A stretch of DNA of 64,000 bases. It comes from Pseudonocardia autotrophica (GTDB lineage Bacteria; Actinomycetota; Actinomycetes; Mycobacteriales; Pseudonocardiaceae). The position numbers and the translations under genes were made by a program. How positions within the stretch are numbered: position 1 is the first letter of the stretch; each line of letters begins with the position of its first letter. Shown piece after piece: positions 58,203 to 64,000 of the stretch. The stretch lies in NCBI RefSeq assembly GCF_000717175.1, contig NZ_JNYD01000003.1, forward strand, positions 310,001 to 374,000. Reading direction: 5' to 3'. The notes under the pieces were generated by a model that did no database searches, was not told the origin of the DNA, and was given only the letters and a program-made list of their open reading frames with translations.

Positions 58203-58624
58203 CCGGCACCTCCGCTGGCGACGACGATCGGCTGGGCCTCGCCGAAGCCTTCGGCTGTCACCTCGTCGATCCCGAGGAGTCCGAGGAAGACCGTCGGGCG
58301 CGCAGCGGTGGCCTCGACCCGCACCGCTCCGTCCACGACGACGACGGTGCCCGTCACGCCCGCCTCCGCGAGGTGGTCGAGCGCCGCCGCCTGGGCGCGG
58401 TCGACGTCGATGGCGACGACCCCGCGGCGCAGCGCCACGGTGTCGACCTCCTGCCCGCCGGCCCTCGCCGCCTCTTCAGCGGTGGCGGTGACGGAGGCGA
58501 GCAGCTGTGCTTTTCGTACGCCGTCGATCCCGAGCCCGAGGCACAGGACGAGTGCCAGCACGAGAACCGCGGCAGGCGCGGCCATGACGCCGCCTCCGCG
58601 CTCGCGGTCGTCGGAGAGGATCAC
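58199..58624 (-). CDS. TadE/Rv3654c-like pseudopilin or secreted protein
   Basis: The 141-residue protein starts with DDRERGGGVMAAPAAVLV, a short leader ending before a hydrophobic helix (LVLALVLCLGLGIDGVRKAQ). This is the pattern of TadE-like/pilus-assembly proteins of actinobacterial Tad operons. The exported part is Ala/Val-rich. GTG 58624 overlaps the stop of the previous gene. It lacks a clear Glu at +5 after the likely cleavage site, so processing by TadV is uncertain. Confidence 0.75.
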   Translation of the reverse strand: MILSDDRERGGGVMAAPAAVLVLALVLCLGLGIDGVRKAQLLASVTATAEEAARAGGQEVDTVALRRGVVAIDVDRAQAAALDHLAEAGVTGTVVVVDGAVRVEATAARPTVFLGLLGIDEVTAEGFGEAQPIVVASGGAG

Positions 58625-59031
58625 GACGCCTCCCGGTACCGGTCGATCACGCTGACCGCGGTCGCCTCGACGGCGTAGGTCCCAGGGGCTCCTGGGAGGA
58701 CGAGGTCCGACCAGTCGACCTCGCATCGGACGGTGGCGCGGACCGACGCGCCGTCGTCCGCGGTCGTGATGACATCGACTGTGGCGCAGGAAATTCCACG
58801 GTCCTGGAAGACCGCTCGTGCGGCGTCCGTCGCTTCCGCGGTGGCGCCCGCGGGATCGCGCTGGACCGAGGCGACCCGTGCGGCGGCGCGGGCGGCATGG
58901 TCCGAGGTCGCCTCGGCGAGGCTGAGGCGCATCGTCGCGATTCCGAAGGTGAGGACGAGGCCGAGGACGCCCGCGACGATCGCAGCCTCGACGGCCGGTC
59001 CACCTCCGCGCTCGTGGTCCGGTGGTGTCAC
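58621..59031 (-). CDS. TadE-like pseudopilin
   Basis: The 136-residue protein begins MTPPDHERGGGPAVEAAIVA, with a Gly-rich cleavage-like site followed by a Glu and a hydrophobic helix (IVAGVLGLVLTFGIATMRLS), the class III-type leader of TadE pseudopilins. The remainder is an exported beta domain with two Cys (GISCATVDV and VRCEVDW) that may pair. It is coupled by GTGA overlaps on both sides and should form part of the pilus base or tip. Confidence 0.85.
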   Translation of the reverse strand: MTPPDHERGGGPAVEAAIVAGVLGLVLTFGIATMRLSLAEATSDHAARAAARVASVQRDPAGATAEATDAARAVFQDRGISCATVDVITTADDGASVRATVRCEVDWSDLVLPGAPGTYAVEATAVSVIDRYREAS

Positions 59032-59414
59032 GCGGCGGGCCGTTCGAGGGCGCCTGTGGCAGTGCGGCTGATGGGGAGGTCGAGGACGGGCAGAACCGTG
59101 AGCACCTCGCCGGTGACCACGACGTCGAGGGAGCCGTCGGGTCGGACGATCGCCTCGGTGCGGGGGTTGAGCAGGACGCGGGCGGCCGAGCGTTCGAGGA
59201 ACCGGCGGGCCGTCTCCTCGGCGTCCGCGGCGGACTCGGCACCGTAGTGTCTCCCGCTGCGGACCCCGTCTTCGGCCGCGGTCATCGCGAGCTGAGAGGC
59301 GAAGGCGTACAAGGAGATCTGGACTCCGGTGAGGACGAGAGCCAGGGTGCCGCTCCAGAGCAGTGCGAGCTGGGTACTGACAGCACCACCCCGCTCGTGC
59401 TCCGGGGGCGTCAC
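59028..59414 (-). CDS. TadE-like pseudopilin
   Basis: The 128-residue protein starts MTPPEHERGGAVSTQLALLW, nearly the same leader as the next gene (MTPPDHERGGG), followed by a hydrophobic helix and an exported domain. The two genes are paralogues that arose by duplication within the operon. Here the +5 Glu is replaced (AVSTQ), so its processing may differ. It overlaps its neighbours by 4 nt. Confidence 0.82.
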   Translation of the reverse strand: MTPPEHERGGAVSTQLALLWSGTLALVLTGVQISLYAFASQLAMTAAEDGVRSGRHYGAESAADAEETARRFLERSAARVLLNPRTEAIVRPDGSLDVVVTGEVLTVLPVLDLPISRTATGALERPAA

Positions 59415-59614
59415 TCCAGGGCTCCGATCTTCTTCGCGATGTAGGCGCCGACCCCGAGTGCGATGGCGCCGCCGAGCACGGCTCCGGCGCCGATGTGGAA
59501 GCCCTCGTCGCTGTTCCGGCCCCCGCCGCGTTCGTCGACGGGGCCGACGCGCTCCTGCAGGGCGAGGAAGGCCTCGCTCACGAGCAGCGTCAGTCGGTGG
59601 TAGAGCGACCTCAT
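59411..59614 (-). CDS. 67-residue membrane peptide, candidate pilin of the Tad locus
   Basis: The protein has a soluble, weakly amphipathic start (SLYHRLTLLVSEAFLALQER), a Gly-rich joint and one C-terminal hydrophobic helix (GAGAVLGGAIALGVGAYIAK). Its size and position between tadC and the tadE genes are those of a Flp pilin, but the usual Flp cleavage pattern (G then xxxxEY) is absent. No other Flp-like gene is visible in the window. It could be a divergent pilin or an assembly factor. Start ATG 59614 follows GGAGGCCCC. Confidence 0.65.
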   Translation of the reverse strand: MRSLYHRLTLLVSEAFLALQERVGPVDERGGGRNSDEGFHIGAGAVLGGAIALGVGAYIAKKIGALE

Positions 59615-59632
59615 GGGGCCTCCTTGGTCGGA

Positions 59633-60508
59633 TCAGCTGGTCAGCAGGGCGGTGGTCGCGGGGTAGAGGACCCAGGCGGCGATGAGGAAGACCTGCAGCG
59701 CGCCGGGGGTGCTGAGACGAACGCTCGCGCGGTTGGCCTCGGCGCGCGCGTCGCTCCGCAGCTCGTCGGACAGGCTCGTCGCACGGGCCAGGAGGGTGTC
59801 GATCACGGCACCGCCGTCGTCGCCGGCGCTACGCGCGATGTCGGCGAGATCGTCGAGCTCGGTGAGGTCGATCTCGTCGGCGAGCCGTGCGAGGCCGTGC
59901 CAGGGCATCTGGCCTGCTCGGACTGCGATCTCGAGGTGGTGAGCGATCCGGGCCATCGCCCAGCTGGACTGGAGAAGGCGAGCCGGCTGCTCCAGCGCGG
60001 TGGCCACTCCCGCGCCGCCCCTCCGCAGCAGGCTGACCTGCTGAAGATAGGCGACCACCGCGTAGCGCATCTCGTCCCGGAGGTCGTCGGCGCGGTCACG
60101 CAGCCGCCGGGTGGCGCCGGTCCAGGCGGCGACGGCCCCGGCGACGGTGACCAGTGCGGGCACGACCGCTGGAAGCTGGGCGTCGAGCACCCAGAGGACA
60201 AGCGCCAGAACGGGCCCCGCGGCGGCGTAGGACATCGCCGTGAGGAGGCGACGGACGACGAAGTCCTCGCGGCTCGTCGCCGTGATCCGTAGGTCGGCGA
60301 GGTCGACTCCCAACGGAATCCGTTCGACCAGGCGATGGAGCGACCCGCCGCTCCGGCCTACTCCCGGGTGTCGACCGCGGCGCTGCTCGTCCAGCATGTC
60401 GAGGCCGTCGTCCAACCGCGGGTGCCACGGCCGGAGCCCCGTCACGAGGACGGCGATCGCGAGGCCGAGCAGGCCGCCGCTGAGCGCTCCGAGCAGGGGA
60501 ACGCTCAT
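59633..60508 (-). CDS. tadC: Tad secretion inner-membrane protein TadC (type II secretion F domain)
   Basis: The 291-residue protein has an N-terminal membrane helix, a central helical pair (GPVLALVLWVLDAQLPAVVP ...), a cytoplasmic T2SSF-type domain (MRYAVVAYLQQVSLLRRGGAG ... IDLTELDDLADIARSAGDDG) and a C-terminal helix (FLIAAWVLYPATTALLTS). It pairs with TadB to form the membrane platform. The ATG overlaps the tadB stop (ATGA). Confidence 0.87.
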   Translation of the reverse strand: MSVPLLGALSGGLLGLAIAVLVTGLRPWHPRLDDGLDMLDEQRRGRHPGVGRSGGSLHRLVERIPLGVDLADLRITATSREDFVVRRLLTAMSYAAAGPVLALVLWVLDAQLPAVVPALVTVAGAVAAWTGATRRLRDRADDLRDEMRYAVVAYLQQVSLLRRGGAGVATALEQPARLLQSSWAMARIAHHLEIAVRAGQMPWHGLARLADEIDLTELDDLADIARSAGDDGGAVIDTLLARATSLSDELRSDARAEANRASVRLSTPGALQVFLIAAWVLYPATTALLTS

Positions 60509-61398
60509 CGCGCTCCGCCCAGGAAGCGAGGCTCTGGCCGACCGAGCGCGATGCGGCGCATCCACACCAGCAGCGCGAGGGTCGCGGCGACCAGCACTGC
60601 CATGACCACCTGGCCGACCGGGGTCGAGTAGTCGGCGGCGAAGCCCGGCACGAACATGAGCAGGACGAACACGGCAGCCTGGATCAACAGCAGGGTCGTG
60701 ATCGACTGCCGGGACTCGGCGCGCTCCGCCTCGACCTCTCGCCGGCCCCGGACGTCGCGGTCGACGCCGTCGGCGAGCTGCCGCAGGACCGTGGCGATCC
60801 CCGTGCTCTGTTGGCGCAGCGCAAGTCCGAGCGCGGCCGCGACGGTGTCCCCGACGCGGTCGTCCATGGTCTCGGCGAACTCGTGGAATGCCGCGTCCTG
60901 ATCGGCGTGGCTGCTCTCGAGCCGGCCGGCGAGCCTGCCGACAGGGCCGGCGATCGCCTCCGGTGCCGTCCGGGCGGAGACGACGATGGCCTGGGCGAGC
61001 CCGACCGCGCCGCCGCCACTCAAGGTGTCGGCCATCCGACGGCACCAGGTCCCGAGTGCGGCGACGACGTCGATGCGCTCGCGGGCGACCCGTCCCGACC
61101 CGAGCAGCCAGGGGAGCCAGATCCCGGTGCAGGACATCGCGACGCCTGCGACGGGCCATCCGGACAGCAGCCAAACACCGACGCCGGCGAGGAGCCATGC
61201 CAGGATCCGGTTGCGGTCTCTGCGCGGGCTGCTCCCCGGCGTCCGGGCCGCCGAAGTCAGTGCCTTCACCTGCGTCGACCAGCGCGACACAGTGGTCCGT
61301 GGCGGCGCGGGCGCGTTGCGAACCCCCGCGACGCCGAGGACGAGGCCGGTGAGCAGGCAGAAGCCTGAGATGCCGCCCAGTGCCATCACCCATGTCAT
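60505..61398 (-). CDS. tadB: Tad secretion inner-membrane protein TadB (type II secretion F domain)
   Basis: The 297-residue protein has an N-terminal helix (MALGGISGFCLLTGLVLGVA), a helical pair, a cytoplasmic F domain with LGTWCRRMADTLSGGGAVGLAQ and LGLALRQQSTGIATVLRQLADG, and C-terminal helices. It is the partner of TadC and contacts the TadA ATPase. ATG 61398 overlaps the tadA stop. Confidence 0.87.
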   Translation of the reverse strand: MTWVMALGGISGFCLLTGLVLGVAGVRNAPAPPRTTVSRWSTQVKALTSAARTPGSSPRRDRNRILAWLLAGVGVWLLSGWPVAGVAMSCTGIWLPWLLGSGRVARERIDVVAALGTWCRRMADTLSGGGAVGLAQAIVVSARTAPEAIAGPVGRLAGRLESSHADQDAAFHEFAETMDDRVGDTVAAALGLALRQQSTGIATVLRQLADGVDRDVRGRREVEAERAESRQSITTLLLIQAAVFVLLMFVPGFAADYSTPVGQVVMAVLVAATLALLVWMRRIALGRPEPRFLGGAR

Positions 61399-62747
61399 GG
61401 CCGACCCACCTCGATCCGGTCCGGTCGCGTGACGAAGCTCAGGTCGACGCCTGCCTCCTCGAAGGGCCACCGCTTCTGAGGTGCCATCTGCAGCCGCGGG
61501 CGCGGGTCGCCCGAGCCGAGATCGGGCGCGAAGATCCGGTTGACGGCGATGGTCCCGAGCTCGTTGATGTCGGTGACCTCGGAGATCTCCGAGACGAAGC
61601 GGTGCCGTCCGCCCAGTGCCGGGTGGTCGAGCTGGCGCATGTGGACGACGTAGTCGATGCCCTGCGCGACGAGTCGGCTGATGAAGCGGTCCGTCCACCC
61701 GGCCGCCGCTCCCTTCAGCGCGGCGGTGGCGAGGCGCTCCAGCGCCTCGGCGGAGGAACCCGCGTGCAAGGTGCACATCGAGCCGGGCATCCCGGCGGTC
61801 ATCGCCTCGAGCATGGCGAGCGCCTCCTCGCCCCGCACCTCACCGATGATCACGCGGGTCACGGAGAGCCGGAGGGTCTGGTGCAGCAGCGCCGAGAGCG
61901 TCATCTCCCCGGCCCGCTCCCCGCCCGGGCCGGAGAACTCCGTGGAGCCGGGTCTCGCCTCCATCGCGACGATCAGCGGAGAGGCGCCGCGGAGGAGGTG
62001 GAGCCTCAGCTCGCACTCGGTCTCCAGGGTCGCGATGCGCTCACCCGGCGGGATCTCCCGTGCGATGGCGCGCAGCAGGGTGGTCTTCCCGCAGGCCGGT
62101 TGGCCGGTGACCAGGATGTTCTGCTTCGCGGCTATCAGGGCGCGGAGGAAGCGCGCTGCTTCCGCCGACAAGGCCCCCCGCGCCACGAGATCGTCGAGCG
62201 TCATGTCCATCAGCCGGTGCTTGCGGATCGTGACCGTCGGCCGGGGGACGACGTCGCGGAGTGCGGCCAGCCGGGACCCGTCCGGCAGCTGCATGTTCAG
62301 GCACGGCTGGGCCGGGGTGAAGGCCCGCTCGGAGGTCCCGTGATGGGCCGCAATGTGCTGGATCTGCTGGATGAGCTCCGCGTCGCTGGTGGCGATGGCG
62401 TCGCGGGCGACTCGGATCTCCCCGCCGCTGAGCCGCACCAGGGGCGGCTCGGCGCCGACGAGGTAGATGTCCTCGACGTCGGGTAGGTCAAGGAGCGCCT
62501 GAAGCTGACCGAGCCCCCAGATCCCGCGCTCGACGGAGAGCAGGACCTCCGACTCGTCGGCCTGGTCGAGCACGGGCTGCCCCCTGCCCAAGCGCGCTCG
62601 CGCCTCGACCTCCAGCTCGGCCTGGATCAGCGCCCGGAGCGCTTGGCGCTCGTCGTCCGCGGTCATGCCTGCCCGCGGCGGCTGCTCGGCGAGCTGCGCG
62701 ATCACGCGTCCGCGGATGACGTCGATGACGACCTTGTCGACGGTCAT
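61395..62747 (-). CDS. tadA: Tad pilus ATPase TadA/CpaF
   Basis: The 450-residue protein is a type II/IV secretion ATPase. It has an N-terminal domain (LLDLPDVEDIYLVGAEPPLV), the Walker A loop VTGQPACGKTTLLRAI, the Asp box/Walker B RVIIGEVRGEEALAML and the His box STLHAGSS-like MCTLHAGSSAEAL. It powers Flp pilus assembly at the inner face of the membrane. ATG 62747 overlaps the stop of the TadZ-like gene. Confidence 0.95.
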   Translation of the reverse strand: MTVDKVVIDVIRGRVIAQLAEQPPRAGMTADDERQALRALIQAELEVEARARLGRGQPVLDQADESEVLLSVERGIWGLGQLQALLDLPDVEDIYLVGAEPPLVRLSGGEIRVARDAIATSDAELIQQIQHIAAHHGTSERAFTPAQPCLNMQLPDGSRLAALRDVVPRPTVTIRKHRLMDMTLDDLVARGALSAEAARFLRALIAAKQNILVTGQPACGKTTLLRAIAREIPPGERIATLETECELRLHLLRGASPLIVAMEARPGSTEFSGPGGERAGEMTLSALLHQTLRLSVTRVIIGEVRGEEALAMLEAMTAGMPGSMCTLHAGSSAEALERLATAALKGAAAGWTDRFISRLVAQGIDYVVHMRQLDHPALGGRHRFVSEISEVTDINELGTIAVNRIFAPDLGSGDPRPRLQMAPQKRWPFEEAGVDLSFVTRPDRIEVGRP

Positions 62748-63472
62748 GCGCTCCGCCCCGCGTGGTCGGCCGCCGCCAGCCGGGAGGCGGTGAGGAGCAT
62801 CGCCTGCTGCAACTTCCCTCGATGGAACCGCGGGCCGGGCTCGGCGCCGTCGGTCCAGTGGCGGGCGCCGCCCGGATCGTTCGGGAGGACCGCCGCGAGG
62901 GGCAGCCCGCAGGCGCGGGAGATCTCGTCTGCGCTGTAGGGCCGGTCGGGGCCCACGACGACGAGACGAGGACTTGCCATCGTCCGAGGCAGCAGCGGGA
63001 CGGCCCGGGCGACGTGTCGGACCGCGGCGAGGTGCGACCGCGTCACGATGAGGATCGCGGCCGAGTAGGCGAGCACGGCGGTCATCGGGTGCGTGGGATT
63101 GAGACGACCACAGTCGACGAGGAGGTCGGCGCCGTCGAAGGACCCGAGCTGCTCCGCTGTCCTCGGCCAGTTCACCGCTGCGGCCGCCTGTGGCGAGCCG
63201 AACCCGGCCAGGATCAACGGGCCATGCTTCGCCGGGCGGAGGACGTGTCGACCGAGGGGACCCCGGAGATTGCCGAGTCGAGCCTCGGCGAGCACATCGA
63301 GGATGCCTCCTGCCGCCGACACCCGCCCACCGCCCAGTCCGACGAGCATGTCCCCGCCCTGCGGATCGAGGTCCACCGCGACGGCAGGGCGTGGCCAGCT
63401 CGCCGCCAGACCGACGACTGTGGTGGTCACACCGGGGGAGCCCTTGAAGGACAGCATGCTCACGACGGTCAC
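62744..63472 (-). CDS. TadZ/CpaE-like MinD-family protein
   Basis: The 242-residue protein begins VTVVSMLSFKGSPGVTTTVVGL, a MinD/ParA-type P-loop in which the second Lys of KGGxGKTT is replaced (GVTT), so nucleotide binding may be altered. Later motifs VAVDLDPQGGDML and LLVDCGRLNP match the switch regions. TadZ-like proteins place the Tad apparatus at the cell pole. It overlaps both neighbours, tadA and the SAF gene, by 4 nt. Confidence 0.82.
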   Translation of the reverse strand: MTVVSMLSFKGSPGVTTTVVGLAASWPRPAVAVDLDPQGGDMLVGLGGGRVSAAGGILDVLAEARLGNLRGPLGRHVLRPAKHGPLILAGFGSPQAAAAVNWPRTAEQLGSFDGADLLVDCGRLNPTHPMTAVLAYSAAILIVTRSHLAAVRHVARAVPLLPRTMASPRLVVVGPDRPYSADEISRACGLPLAAVLPNDPGGARHWTDGAEPGPRFHRGKLQQAMLLTASRLAAADHAGRSA

Positions 63473-64000
63473 CGGTCCTCCACCAGAACGATCACGGCAC
63501 GCCCGGCCAGAGACGCCCGCGCCACCACCGGACCGTCGGCGACCCTGACGAGGACCTGCGCCGTCCGGTGCTGGGCCGTTCCCCCTACCCGGACGATCTC
63601 GCCGTCCACGGAGGTACCGGCCGCGTCGTCGGAGCCATCGAGGACGAGGACTCGATCCCCGGCGCCCAAGCCGTCCGCCGGGATCTGGCCCTCCCGCCCG
63701 CTGACCTCGATGACCGCCATCCCCGGTGCCGGGAACAGCACGCTGCGCAGGAGCCCAGGGCTGATCAGCTGGCCTCGCTCGACCGGTGACGTGAGGGGTT
63801 TGCCCACGACGTCGGCTTGCCGGGACCACGGGACCGAGGCGAGACCACTGCCGGTCGGGATCTGCACCTGGACCAGGTCCTCGATCGCCAGCGACTCGCC
63901 ACGAGGTACGTCGCGGTTTGCCGCGATCACCGCCTCGGACTCGCGCACCACAGCGACGACCGCGACTCCCGCCAGCAGCCCGACCACCCCGAGAACCGCC
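63469..64000 (-). CDS. SAF-domain protein (CpaB/RcpC-like), N-terminus beyond window
   Basis: The visible 177 codons start inside a membrane helix (AVLGVVGLLAGVAVVAVV) and continue into a SAF domain (AANRDVPRGESLAIEDLVQVQI) and a beta-rich C-terminal part (GAGDRVLVLDGSDDAAG). CpaB/RcpC proteins are periplasmic Tad components with SAF domains. In actinobacteria, which lack an outer membrane, the role is less clear. The true start lies to the right of the window; GTG 63987 is an internal in-frame codon that would remove part of the helix. Confidence 0.8.
   Translation of the reverse strand, partial: AVLGVVGLLAGVAVVAVVRESEAVIAANRDVPRGESLAIEDLVQVQIPTGSGLASVPWSRQADVVGKPLTSPVERGQLISPGLLRSVLFPAPGMAVIEVSGREGQIPADGLGAGDRVLVLDGSDDAAGTSVDGEIVRVGGTAQHRTAQVLVRVADGPVVARASLAGRAVIVLVEDR

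Overview
The window is very GC-rich and densely coded. Gene content points to a filamentous actinobacterium of the Pseudonocardia type: a lipoprotein-type cytochrome c oxidase subunit II followed by an actinobacterial ctaF, an SsgB-like sporulation regulator, an MshC-like mycothiol ligase, an F420-dependent oxidoreductase and an actinobacterial Tad pilus operon. I inferred this from gene families only; no database was searched.

Positions 1-41300 read as ordinary chromosome. From left to right: divergent asnB (cut by the edge) and ctaC-ctaF; a GNAT/acyl-CoA dehydrogenase pair; an O-methyltransferase, an alpha/beta hydrolase, a lipoprotein and a DNA-glycosylase-like protein; an N-acyl-D-amino-acid deacylase relative; a NarL-type two-component pair; a membrane NlpC/P60 protein; an NHL-thioredoxin protein divergent from an Fpg/Nei glycosylase; a PAP2 phosphatase and pgi; two DoxX proteins; a HipA-like kinase coupled to a DUF3037 protein; gadB downstream of a polysaccharide deacetylase; a P450 coupled to a PPOX/F420 oxidoreductase; rpmE2 divergent from a small cysteine-rich protein across a Zur-like box; a GT39 glycosyltransferase; an SGNH protein and an MshC-like ligase; OsmC, a diiron-type metallo-beta-lactamase-fold protein and a VOC protein; tRNA-Val(GAC), tRNA-Cys and tRNA-Gly; ssgB; and an ECF sigma / RskA anti-sigma / PGPGW membrane protein cassette. 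Many convergent junctions carry long hairpins, two of which belong to one palindromic repeat family.

Positions about 41405 to 54400 form an integrated mobile element next to tRNA-Val(CAC). It has a tyrosine integrase and an excisionase at the tRNA end, a hairpin-rich non-coding stretch with DnaA-type boxes, a MobC-like protein and a relaxase, several unrecognised genes, a frameshifted Nudix pseudogene, and remnants at the far end that look like a replication initiator and an HNH protein. Near the far end lies a two-gene block of clearly lower GC encoding an OLD-family ATPase/Toprim nuclease and a UvrD-like helicase. This is the GajA-GajB arrangement of the Gabija anti-phage system and is the most notable cargo in the window.

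Positions 54514-64000 hold a minus-strand Tad (tight adherence) operon, transcribed from beyond the right edge leftwards: SAF/CpaB-like, TadZ-like, TadA, TadB, TadC, a 67-residue membrane peptide, three TadE-like pseudopilins, a 1019-residue LysM/transmembrane/SARP-BTAD protein, and a prepilin peptidase. Nearly every junction overlaps by 4 nt. The LysM-SARP protein looks like a wall-sensing, membrane-tethered regulator embedded in the operon.
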